The notes under the pieces are model-generated. The model was not told where the DNA came from, made no database searches, and saw only the letters and a program-made list of their open reading frames with translations. Made by a program: the position numbers and the translations under genes. From Clostridia bacterium (GTDB lineage: Bacteria > Bacillota_A > Clostridia > Christensenellales > Aristaeellaceae): a stretch of DNA of 19,937 bases. Positions 13,811-19,937 of this stretch are shown one piece after another (positions within the stretch are counted from its first letter, which is position 1; every line of letters begins with the position of its first letter). The stretch is from positions 1-19,937 of the forward strand of contig JAFWUC010000004.1 of assembly GCA_017518705.1 (NCBI GenBank), given 5' to 3'.

Positions 13811-14473
13811 TCATGCGGCGTCTTTGTTCCTGACGGCGGCGAGCCACAGCGTCTCCCGGTTCCCGTCTTCGTTGATCTCGAGCCTGAGCCGCCCGTCCGT
13901 CTGGAGGGAGAAGACCAGCTTTTCGCCGCCCTCGAGCTCCGCCGAAAGCGTGCCGTCAGAGAAGGTGAAGTTCCACCAGATGTCCCCAAAGCGCTCCCCG
14001 CCCAGGGCGACCGACTCGCCTTCGATGTAGATGTCCGTGCTGTCTCCCAGGGCTTCCGCGGGCGCGGTAGTGCCCGCCCTTTCCACGTACAGGCTCTTCC
14101 AGTATCCGCTGAACCAGTCCGGTCCCGCGGCGGGCATGACGCCCGCGGGTTTATACACCACTGCGGGCTCGCGGGTGAAAAACAGGCCCATGTCCCCCTG
14201 CACCATGAACGTGTCGCTCACCACGTTTATGGGCGACAGCCCGTCCGCGTCGAGCAGCAGGTAGTTTTCCGACATAGTCCACGCGCCTGTCTGCGCCTCC
14301 CCCAGCACGCTGAAAACGTACGTGCCGACCGGGTCCAGCGACAGGCTCACGGGGATGCCGTTAAGGTCGGCGTACCAGTTTCCCGCGGCGGGGTTTTTAT
14401 TATCCGCTTCGGCAAGGGCGGCGGAAGCGAAGAGCAGGAGACAAGCCAGAAGCATGGCAGATAATCTTTTCAT
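13811..14473 (-). CDS. Secreted beta-rich protein of unknown function
   Basis: 220 residues. A signal peptide (MKRLSAMLLACLLLFASAALA) is probably cut after ALA at 21. The mature part has no membrane segment. It is rich in short strand-like stretches, tryptophans and glycines (GNWYADLNGIPVSLSLDPVG; GAWTMSENYLLLDADG; GDIWWNFTFSDGTLSAELEG), suggesting two similar beta-sheet halves, somewhat like the lipocalin-type small exported domains of Firmicutes. I do not recognise a named family. It starts 12 bases after the Cys-repeat secreted gene, with AGGAG ten bases before its ATG, so the two form an operon and may act together at the cell surface. Confidence 0.75.
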   Translation of the reverse strand: MKRLSAMLLACLLLFASAALAEADNKNPAAGNWYADLNGIPVSLSLDPVGTYVFSVLGEAQTGAWTMSENYLLLDADGLSPINVVSDTFMVQGDMGLFFTREPAVVYKPAGVMPAAGPDWFSGYWKSLYVERAGTTAPAEALGDSTDIYIEGESVALGGERFGDIWWNFTFSDGTLSAELEGGEKLVFSLQTDGRLRLEINEDGNRETLWLAAVRNKDAA

Positions 14474-14485
14474 GACCGTACGCTC

Positions 14486-15427
14486 CTACTCAAAAAGGCT
14501 TTCGTAATAATTGTCTGCCGAAGCTTCCTGCCCGCCGGAATCCCTTACGACGAGTTTGTAACGGTAACGGTCGTGCGCCTGCCGCCATTCGTTATCTGAG
14601 TGCCGGTAAAAATCGTATTCCGCGTCCACGATGAAGCGGCAGTCGTTCGTAAGATCATCGGCGTCTTCTATGGTGCGCGCCTTTGCCAGGGCTTCGGTGT
14701 ACTTTTCCCCGTTTCCTCCCGTAAGCCCCCTGTAATACACCTCTACGTGATAAGGCGGCAGCCCTCCTTTTATGCCGAATTCCAGCTCCAGGTATCCCGC
14801 TTCTTCGGACAGGTTAAGCTCCATAAACGATATTTCCAGCTTTTCGCCGGGCATGACGTTCCCGCTTCCGGGCTCCCCCGCCGTAAACGGACCAAACCCG
14901 CCGTCTGGCGCGCCCGAAGCGCCGCCGCGCAGCAGGTCCAGTATATCCCGGGCGCTGCCGCCGTTTTCGCGGGGCATATAGTCCGAAGCGCCTGTGTCAA
15001 AGGCATAGGAGCGTTTTTCGGTCTCGCCGCAACGGGAACATTTGCGCAGCTGCACGCCCTCCTCGCCGGGGAACGCCCGCTGTATTATCACCCACTCGGT
15101 CCAGTCGTGCCCCAGGGGCTTGTCGTTGCCCGTGGCGGAACGTTCTCCGCAGCGCTCGCATTCCCAGTAAAACACGCCGTAATGCGTGCAGTCCGCGCGG
15201 CTGATATACACCTGTTTTGAAAATGCATGGCCCAGCGCGGGCAGATTTTCCACCAGTTTTTCCCCGCAGATGCACATATACAGCGCGCGTCCGCCCATGG
15301 TGCAGGTGGGTTCATCCCGGCTTATCTGCCTCCAGCCGTGCGTATGTTCGGTCGTGTCCGCCGATGTGACGGGCATAAGTGCCATGACCATTAGCAGCGC
15401 CAGCAGCACAGAAATGAGTTTTTTCAT
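14486..15427 (-). CDS. Secreted Cys-rich repeat protein of unknown function
   Basis: 313 residues with a signal peptide, about 1-23 (MKKLISVLLALLMVMALMPV then TSA). The N-terminal half holds three short cysteine repeats: C42...C52-x-C54-G, C80...C90-x-x-C93-G and C130-x-x-C133-G. Between them are LGHAF and LGHDWTEW segments. Such C-x-x-C-G plus G-H-x-W units are common in clostridial surface proteins and could bind zinc or form disulfides. After a Gly-rich linker (about 155-190), the C-terminal part reads like a beta-sandwich (LELEFGIKGGLPPYHVEVYY; YRYKLVVRDSGG), similar to Ig-like surface modules. AAAGGAG ten bases upstream supports the start. No clear promoter is visible between it and the manA terminator. 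Function unknown. Confidence 0.78.
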   Translation of the reverse strand: MKKLISVLLALLMVMALMPVTSADTTEHTHGWRQISRDEPTCTMGGRALYMCICGEKLVENLPALGHAFSKQVYISRADCTHYGVFYWECERCGERSATGNDKPLGHDWTEWVIIQRAFPGEEGVQLRKCSRCGETEKRSYAFDTGASDYMPRENGGSARDILDLLRGGASGAPDGGFGPFTAGEPGSGNVMPGEKLEISFMELNLSEEAGYLELEFGIKGGLPPYHVEVYYRGLTGGNGEKYTEALAKARTIEDADDLTNDCRFIVDAEYDFYRHSDNEWRQAHDRYRYKLVVRDSGGQEASADNYYESLFE

Positions 15428-15476
15428 GCTTGTCTCCTTTGATCCGCTTTGTCGGGTTTTGCGGGAAGCAGCCGGT

Positions 15477-15515
15477 AAAAAAACACGGAAGGAGCGTCCT
15501 AAGCGCTCCTTCCGT
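15477..15515 (-). terminator. Intrinsic terminator after manA
   Basis: Read on the minus strand, ACGGAAGGAGCG (15515-15504) pairs perfectly with CGCTCCTTCCGT (15496-15485) around a seven-base loop and is followed by GTTTTTTT. It ends the manA transcript and isolates the secreted-protein operon further left. Confidence 0.92.
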
Positions 15516-15525
15516 CACTTGCCTG

Positions 15526-16527
15526 TCACAGCCCCGCGACCAGTTCGGACCGGTAGCCCAGTTCCTGCCTTAAGCATTCGCTGTCCGGCAAAGTGGACAT
15601 AAGCGCAGCCAGCTTCCCTTTAATATACGGATGAGCGCAGGCAGCCGGCACCAGCGCGGTCTCAAACGCGTTTATTTCCACTTCTCCGCCGTCCCAGCCC
15701 ATCATGCAGGGCTCAAGGGGCGTCACGAAGCACATGTATTTGTTGTTTACGGGCATCCTGCCGCACACGTTCAGCCGCGCCAGGCAGAAATTCTCGTCGG
15801 ATATGAAGTAGGTCACGCTGCCGCCTTCCCTGAGCACTGTGGCGCCTTCCAGCTTGCCCAGGCTTATGTCCGTGCGGCTCACGTCCAGCGCCTTCTTGGT
15901 GTGCAGCTCACGGGGCTTGCCGTCCTTGCCCACGCGCCCCCAGTCCCAGAAACGATAGGTGGCGTCGGAGGACTGCTGTATCTCGTACACCATCACCCCG
16001 CCGCCCAGCGCGTGCACGCAGCCGTGGGGGATGTAGTACACGTCGCCCGCCTTGGGGTACACCCAGTTCAGGCACTCCTCTATCCTGCCTTCGGCAACTA
16101 TCTCATCCAGGGGCTTGTCCAGGGGCTTTAAGCCGTAGGCGATGCGGCTGCCCTCGTCGGCGGAAACGATCATCCACGCCTCGGTCTTGCCCAGCTTGCC
16201 GTCGTTCTTGAGCGCGTACTCGTCCCCGGGATGCACCTGCACGGAGAGTATGTCCTTCGCGTCAAGCAGCTTGAGCAGCAGCGGGAAGGGGCGCTTGTCG
16301 GTGCCGGTCACGCCGGCATAGTCGTCTTCCAGCGCCTTTGACAGGGGCTGGCCTTCGTACGCGCCGTTCAGGATCACGCTTTCCAGGCCCTTAAGGTCGC
16401 TGACTTCCAGGCTTTCGCCCACCCGGTCGCCGGGAGTGTCCTTGCCCAGCCACTCGGCGAGCCTTTCGCCGCCCCAGGGGGTCATCTCCCCCCAGCGGTA
16501 CGCGGGACGCATTTTGAATATTTCCAT
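15526..16527 (-). CDS. manA: Mannose-6-phosphate isomerase, class I
   Basis: This 333-residue zinc enzyme interconverts mannose-6-phosphate and fructose-6-phosphate, linking mannose use and mannose-containing glycans to glycolysis. The metal ligands are visible: Gln97 and His99 in SVQVHPGDE, Glu116 in GKTEAWMI, and His172 in IPHGCVHALGGG. The family-typical TPWGG near the N-terminus and QQSSDATYRFWDWGR also fit. Length matches the short bacterial type. GGAGG lies eight bases before ATG 16527-16525. It stands alone: a hairpin terminator follows, and a 380-base structured gap separates it from argS. No PTS or mannose transporter is nearby, so a housekeeping role is likely. Confidence 0.95.
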   Translation of the reverse strand: MEIFKMRPAYRWGEMTPWGGERLAEWLGKDTPGDRVGESLEVSDLKGLESVILNGAYEGQPLSKALEDDYAGVTGTDKRPFPLLLKLLDAKDILSVQVHPGDEYALKNDGKLGKTEAWMIVSADEGSRIAYGLKPLDKPLDEIVAEGRIEECLNWVYPKAGDVYYIPHGCVHALGGGVMVYEIQQSSDATYRFWDWGRVGKDGKPRELHTKKALDVSRTDISLGKLEGATVLREGGSVTYFISDENFCLARLNVCGRMPVNNKYMCFVTPLEPCMMGWDGGEVEINAFETALVPAACAHPYIKGKLAALMSTLPDSECLRQELGYRSELVAGL

Positions 16528-16591
16528 AACAACCTCCGGATTTCGCTTTTGGCTTTCAAGCGGCTTCGCCGCAGGATCACGGGGTAAAGAC

Positions 16592-16623
16592 CGCTCAAAA
16601 TGGTTTCCGGTTCATTTTGAGCG
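16592..16623. repeat. 32-base palindrome, copy 1
   Basis: CGCTCAAAATG (16592-16602) pairs perfectly with CATTTTGAGCG (16613-16623) around a ten-base loop and is followed by ATAAGCGCGGC. The second copy at 16859-16890 has the same length and orientation. Confidence 0.85.
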
Positions 16624-16716
16624 ATAAGCGCGGCGCCCGTACACTTGGTCGGCTTCGACCCGCAGCGGCGGCATGTACGGCGCGAGGACGCGATTTTTGC
16701 GCAGGAAGCCTGACGA

Positions 16717-16802
16717 CCGGAGCAAGCAATCGCTTCATTGCAGGTTTTCCGCACGGAAATTTCCGCAGAAATTTCAGAAAAACCTGTTGCCTTGCTTCCC
16801 GG
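16717..16802. repeat. Long imperfect hairpin
   Basis: The outer arms CCGG-AGCAAG-CAA and TTG-C-CTTGCT-TC-CCGG pair with small bulges. Further in, CAGGTTTT (16741-16748) pairs perfectly with AAAACCTG (16779-16786). The apex holds the short palindromes GGAAATTTCC and GAAATTTC. The structure can form on either strand. Confidence 0.6.
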
Positions 16803-16858
16803 CAGTTGGCTACAGACCGTTTCTGCCAAAACCGTCCGCCTTACTGCATAAACCTGAA

Positions 16859-16890
16859 CGCTGAAAATGAAACAGGTTTCATTTTCAGCG
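16859..16890. repeat. 32-base palindrome, copy 2
   Basis: CGCTGAAAATGAAAC (16859-16873) pairs perfectly with GTTTCATTTTCAGCG (16876-16890), leaving two bases between, and is followed by AAGCGCGGC. Compared with copy 1, the fifth base is G instead of C and its partner is C instead of G, so pairing is preserved. It lies 17 bases beyond the argS stop. Confidence 0.85.
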
Positions 16891-16907
16891 AAGCGCGGCA
16901 GCGCGCA

Positions 16908-18614
16908 TCACATTTTTTCGGGAGCGGCGATGCCGAGCAGCGACAGCGCGGTCTTGATCGTGGTGCGGGCGGCGCGGGTGAGCATCAGCCTTGCCGCCGA
17001 GTCGGAGGCGTCCGCGTCCAGTATGCGGTGCTCGTAATAGAAGCGGTTGACCGCCTTTGCCAGTTCGCAGGAGAAGCGGGTGATGTAGGAAGGCTCGTTT
17101 TTCTGGGCAGCGAGTTTGACCGTCTGGGGGAACTCGTCAAGGAGCCTTAACACCGCCTGGCTTTCCGGGTCGTCAAGCGCCGTAAAGTCGGGCGCGGCGG
17201 TTATCTCCTCCGCTTTCCTCAGCACGCTGCACAGCCGGGCGTGGGTGTACATCACGTAGGGGCCGGTCTCGCCGTCAAAGTTGAGCGCCTTGTCCCAGGT
17301 GAAGTCTATGTCCTTGATCCTGCCGTTGAACAGGGCGAAGAAGATCACCGCGCCGATGCCTATCTGCTTTGCGATCTCCCCGCGGTTCTTCAGGTCCGGG
17401 CTCTTTTCGGCGATTATGCTTTCCGCCTTTTCGATGGACTGGGTGAGCAGGTCCTCCAGGTACACTATGCGGCCTTCCCGCGTGGAAAGCGACTGGCCGC
17501 TGAAGGACACCATGCCGAAGTTCACGTGCTCGCAGCCCTTCGCCCAGTCCCAGCCCAAAAGCTCCATCACCTTGAACAGCTGCTTGAAGTGCAGGTCCTG
17601 CTGATACGCAACCACGTACAGGTTCTTGTCGAAAGCGTAGGTGTCGTGGCGGTACTTGGCGGCGGCCAGGTCGCGGGTCATGTACAGCGTGGCGCCGTCG
17701 CTGCGCAGGATTATGGCGGGAGGCATGTTCCACTCGTCCAATTTGACTATCTGCGCGCCCGCGTCCTCCACCAGCAGCTTTTTCTGCCTGAGCTCGTCCA
17801 CTACGGGCTGCATCTTGTCGTTGTAGAAGCTTTCGCCGGCGTAGGAATCGAACTTCACCCCCAGCATGTCGTACACCTTTTCGGCGTCCTTAAGGGTGAC
17901 CTCCTTGAACCAGCTGAATATCCTAAGGGCTTCCTCGTCCCCGTCCTCTATCTTCTTGAACCAGGCGCGGCCCTCGTCTTCCAGGGCGGGATTTTCCTTG
18001 GCTTCGGCGTTAAAGCGCACGTAGAGCTTCACCATCTCGTCCACGCCGCCCTTTTTCACGGTCTCCTCGTCGCCCCAGCGCTTGTAGGCGGCGATCATCT
18101 TGCCGAACTGGGTGCCCCAGTCCCCCAGATGGTTGACGCCCACGCATTTGTAGCCCAGGAAACCGTATATCTTGTACAGGGCGCTGCCTATCATGGTGGT
18201 GGACAAATGGCCGATGTGGAAGCGCTTGGCGATGTTGATGGAGGAGTAGTCGATGACCACCGTCTTGCCCGCGCCGACGGTGTCGCTGCCGTAGTTTTCG
18301 CCCTGCTCCAGCGCGGCGGTAAGCACGTTTTCGGCGTATGCGGCCCGGTTCACATAGAAATTAAGATACCCGCTCACGCTCTCCACGCGGGAGAACAGGG
18401 GGCTGTCTATGGCATTTTTAAGGGCGTCGGAGATCATCGGCGGCGCCTTCCTGAGCACGCGGGACAGCTTAAAGCAGGGCAGGGCGAAGTCGCCCATGTC
18501 CGGGGTGGGCGGGGTCTCGATATAGTCCAGAAGCGTCTCGGGAGCGAGCTCGGCACCGAAAGCGGCCCCGGCGGCCCGAGAAGCCAGCAAAGCGGCCTGG
18601 TATTTAAAGTCCAT
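16908..18614 (-). CDS. argS: Arginyl-tRNA synthetase
   Basis: This 568-residue class I synthetase charges tRNA-Arg with arginine. The N-terminal Add1-like domain (about 1-90) is followed by the catalytic core. HIGH is at 133-136 (RFHIGHLSTT), with VNHLGDWGTQFG at 159-171. The KMSKS position reads SGQSLSTREG (372-381), keeping Ser-Thr-Arg-x-Gly but lacking the usual GKM. Some ArgRS have degenerate KMSKS motifs, so activity is still expected. The anticodon-binding DALR domain (about 450-568) ends with the typical LLGI-x-x-PE-K-M. AGAGG about nine bases before ATG 18614-18612 is the ribosome binding site. The 118-base gap upstream is too short for a full T-box, and none is seen. A hairpin at 18641-18661 lies in the leader. 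Confidence 0.95.
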   Translation of the reverse strand: MDFKYQAALLASRAAGAAFGAELAPETLLDYIETPPTPDMGDFALPCFKLSRVLRKAPPMISDALKNAIDSPLFSRVESVSGYLNFYVNRAAYAENVLTAALEQGENYGSDTVGAGKTVVIDYSSINIAKRFHIGHLSTTMIGSALYKIYGFLGYKCVGVNHLGDWGTQFGKMIAAYKRWGDEETVKKGGVDEMVKLYVRFNAEAKENPALEDEGRAWFKKIEDGDEEALRIFSWFKEVTLKDAEKVYDMLGVKFDSYAGESFYNDKMQPVVDELRQKKLLVEDAGAQIVKLDEWNMPPAIILRSDGATLYMTRDLAAAKYRHDTYAFDKNLYVVAYQQDLHFKQLFKVMELLGWDWAKGCEHVNFGMVSFSGQSLSTREGRIVYLEDLLTQSIEKAESIIAEKSPDLKNRGEIAKQIGIGAVIFFALFNGRIKDIDFTWDKALNFDGETGPYVMYTHARLCSVLRKAEEITAAPDFTALDDPESQAVLRLLDEFPQTVKLAAQKNEPSYITRFSCELAKAVNRFYYEHRILDADASDSAARLMLTRAARTTIKTALSLLGIAAPEKM

Positions 18615-18640
18615 AATATATACCTCTAGGGGTGGATTCG

Positions 18641-18661
18641 GCCTTCCCCGAACGGGAAGGC
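18641..18661. other. Hairpin in the leader of argS
   Basis: GCCTTCCC (18641-18648) pairs with GGGAAGGC (18654-18661) around a five-base loop, about 27 bases before the argS start and just upstream of its ribosome binding site. There is no T-run on the minus side, so it is not a clear terminator of the upstream gene. It could influence argS translation or be an RNA-processing site. Confidence 0.4.
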
Positions 18662-18732
18662 TTTAAGGATAAACGAACGGAATATCTTACCGGCGTCCGG
18701 CGCGGACCGGAAGCGGAAGACCGGCGGTTTTT

Positions 18733-19368
18733 TTACAGCCCTAGCGCCTTCACCCAATGCCGGGTGATCAGCTCGTGGCCCACGCTGGTGGGATGCACGC
18801 CGTCGCGCAGCCACCAGTCGGCAGGCGCCAGGCGGGCGGCCTCGTCGAAGGCCTCCTGCAGGGGCACGAACACGGCGTTATGTTTTTCCGCCACCTTTTT
18901 GGCCATTTCGGCGCGCTTTAAGCACTCCGTACGGAAGTATTCCCACCTGTCCGGCAGCTCCTCGGTGGCGCAGGTGGCGCTCGCTTCCAGCACGAAGGGC
19001 TCAAGTATCACCAGTTTGATGTCCGGCAGGGCGGCTTTGACCTCCTTGAGCAGCAGGTCGTACACCATGAAGTACTTGTCCGCGTCCACTCCGTTGTGGC
19101 CGCCTATCTCGTGCCACACGTCGTTTATGCCGATCAGCACGGAGAGCACGTCGGGCTTTAAGTTGATTATGTCCCTCTTTATGCGGGCATACACGTCCAC
19201 CACCCTGTCGCCGCTCACGGCGCGGTTGATCACGTCGTACACGCCGGGATAGTCCACGCCCAGCCTGCCTTTTACGAACGCCGGATACCCGGTGCCGGGA
19301 TTCATGTCGTTATTGCGGTCGCGCCCCGCGTCGGTAATGGAGTCGCCCTGAAACAGTATCCTTGTCAT
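18733..19368 (-). CDS. SGNH/GDSL-type hydrolase (esterase or lipase)
   Basis: 211 residues with the four SGNH blocks. Ser10 is in FQGDSITDAG, Gly53 in NRAVSGDR, Asn82 in IGINDVWHE, and Asp189 with His192 in RDGVHPTSVGH, so the catalytic set is complete. These enzymes hydrolyse esters, commonly acetyl groups on sugars or short acyl chains. There is no signal peptide, so it acts in the cytoplasm, where deacetylation of imported carbohydrates is a reasonable guess. AAGGAGAA lies seven bases before ATG 19368-19366. It starts ten bases after the cyclophilin stop, which implies a shared transcript. The exact substrate cannot be deduced. Confidence 0.9.
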   Translation of the reverse strand: MTRILFQGDSITDAGRDRNNDMNPGTGYPAFVKGRLGVDYPGVYDVINRAVSGDRVVDVYARIKRDIINLKPDVLSVLIGINDVWHEIGGHNGVDADKYFMVYDLLLKEVKAALPDIKLVILEPFVLEASATCATEELPDRWEYFRTECLKRAEMAKKVAEKHNAVFVPLQEAFDEAARLAPADWWLRDGVHPTSVGHELITRHWVKALGL

Positions 19369-19378
19369 GATCTTCTCC

Positions 19379-19894
19379 TTACAGTTTGGTGAAGGGATAG
19401 CTTTCCCCGAAGTCTTCCACGGTGACCTTCTTCATCCTCTGCTCCTTCAGGGGGCGGTCGCTGCGGTCGGTGTCGCAGGACGCGATCTTATCCACCGCCT
19501 CCATGCCTTCCGTGACCCGCCCGAAGGCCGCGTATCCGCCGTCCAGGTGCGGGGCGTCCGCGTGCATGATGAAGAACTGGCTGCCCGCGGAATTGGGGCT
19601 CATGCTCCTGGCCATGGAGATCACGCCGCGGGTGTGCTTAAGGGGATTGATGCAGCCGTTCTGCCTGAACTCGCCCTTGATGCGGTAGCCGGGGCCGCCC
19701 AAGCCGGTGCCCTCGGGGTCGCCGCCCTGAATCATGAAGCCCGAGATAACGCGGTGGAACGTCAGCCCGTCGTAGAAGCCCTGCCGGGCAAGGTAGCAGA
19801 AATTGCGAACGCTCTGCGGCGCAAGGTCGGGGTAGAGCTCCAATTTGATAACTCCGCCGTCCTCCATCGTGATGGTCGCGTTGATTTTGTTCAT
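19379..19894 (-). CDS. Peptidyl-prolyl cis-trans isomerase, cyclophilin type
   Basis: 171 residues with a single cyclophilin domain that speeds proline isomerisation during folding. Active-site residues are visible: Phe46-His47-Arg48 (TFHRVI), Gln56 (FMIQGGDP), and GSQFFIM at 104-110 with the catalytic-pocket Phe. The GTGLGGPGY loop and AFGRVTEGMEAVDKI match small bacterial cyclophilins. No signal peptide, so cytoplasmic. GGAAGGAG about ten bases before ATG 19894-19892 is a strong ribosome binding site, and it is the first gene of the short minus-strand unit that continues with the SGNH hydrolase and perhaps argS. Its promoter probably lies at or beyond the window edge. Confidence 0.95.
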   Translation of the reverse strand: MNKINATITMEDGGVIKLELYPDLAPQSVRNFCYLARQGFYDGLTFHRVISGFMIQGGDPEGTGLGGPGYRIKGEFRQNGCINPLKHTRGVISMARSMSPNSAGSQFFIMHADAPHLDGGYAAFGRVTEGMEAVDKIASCDTDRSDRPLKEQRMKKVTVEDFGESYPFTKL

Positions 19895-19937
19895 GTATTT
19901 GTCTCCTTCCGTCGTTGGGGTGGTCTGCGTTTCCTCG

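Larger units (their letters stand above)
16528..16907. other. 380-base non-coding gap rich in inverted repeats
   Basis: No gene is supported between manA and argS. Frames that are open here have no ribosome binding site or recognisable family, and the longest runs into argS. The block contains, left to right: GCGGC/GCCGC at 16560-16572, a 32-base palindrome at 16592-16623, a GGTCG-GCTT-CGACC hairpin enclosed by CCGTACA/TGTACGG at about 16637-16680, an 86-base imperfect hairpin at 16717-16802, and a second 32-base palindrome at 16859-16890. It could be a dispersed repeat, a miniature mobile element, or the 5' leader of manA acting as RNA. Confidence 0.7.

Noticed and set aside
16482..16829. 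Minus-strand open frame of 115 codons overlapping the manA start
   Set aside because: It overlaps manA in another frame, has no family similarity I recognise, and is made of the repeat block.
16592..16890. CRISPR array or tRNA gene
   Set aside because: There are only two copies of the palindrome, 267 bases apart and without regular spacers. No tRNA cloverleaf or T-arm could be assembled on either strand.
16617..17150. Open frame of 177 codons starting in the manA-argS gap
   Set aside because: It runs into argS antisense, is built from the inverted repeats, and has no ribosome binding site. The gap is better described as structured non-coding DNA.
17241..18629. Plus-strand open frame of 462 codons
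   Set aside because: It lies antisense to argS, which has clear synthetase motifs. The translation is low-complexity (rich in H, V, L, G), typical of the reverse strand of a GC-rich gene.
18615..18732. T-box riboswitch before argS
   Set aside because: The gap is 118 bases, too short for a complete T-box, and I see no specifier stem, T-box sequence or terminator with a T-run on the minus strand.
18680..18735. Plus-strand terminator ending in seven Ts near 18728-18734
   Set aside because: The T-run follows GC-rich sequence with partial inverted repeats, but no plus-strand gene lies upstream and no clean stem abuts the Ts.

Overview
The window looks like chromosome from an uncultured, anaerobic, GC-rich member of the Clostridia (Firmicutes). 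The evidence is the gene set (PssA/Psd, a NifS-like desulfurase near ThiI, an MrfA/YprA-type helicase, a ferredoxin:thioredoxin-reductase-like protein beside thioredoxin), the strong AGGAGG-type ribosome binding sites, and several small secreted proteins with Gram-positive-style signal peptides. A genus cannot be named from sequence alone. Positions 1-753 are visibly AT-rich and look foreign to the rest.

Layout. (1) 1-753: an AT-rich accessory fragment. It holds the start of a radical-SAM-like gene broken by an in-frame TAA, divergent from a small ribbon-helix-helix regulator. (2) 754-2668: an IS3-family insertion sequence with inverted ends, an orfA/orfB pair joined by an A_AAA_AAA -1 slippery site, and an unusually long structured 3' tail. 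It sits on the boundary between AT-rich and GC-rich DNA and shows no obvious target duplication. (3) 2687-5558, minus strand: the tightly coupled cluster pssA-psd-PAP2 phosphatase-ThuA, i.e. phosphatidylethanolamine synthesis plus two accessory genes, driven by a good promoter at 5612-5640. (4) 5731-13726, plus strand: eight genes in one direction behind a perfect TTGACA-N17-TATAAT promoter: secreted MBL-fold hydrolase, two-TM protein, cysteine desulfurase, secreted duplicated-domain protein, thiI, mrfA-like helicase, FTR-like iron-sulfur protein, thioredoxin. A perfect hairpin terminator follows at 13749. (5) 13811-15427, minus: two secreted proteins of unknown function. (6) 15526-16527, minus: class I mannose-6-phosphate isomerase with its own terminator. 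(7) 16528-16907: a 380-base gap without a gene, full of inverted repeats, including two diverged copies of a 32-base palindrome that keep pairing through a compensatory change. (8) 16908-19894, minus: argS, an SGNH hydrolase and a cyclophilin.

How the genes fit together. The NifS-like enzyme and ThiI make a plausible sulfur-transfer pair for 4-thiouridine in tRNA. The FTR-like protein and thioredoxin make a plausible ferredoxin-linked thiol-reducing pair. PssA and Psd convert CDP-diacylglycerol and serine to phosphatidylethanolamine. Most of the window is ordinary core genome. The parts most worth a second look are the structured repeat block at 16592-16899, the FTR-like/thioredoxin pair, the IS with its long tail, and the interrupted radical-SAM-like gene.
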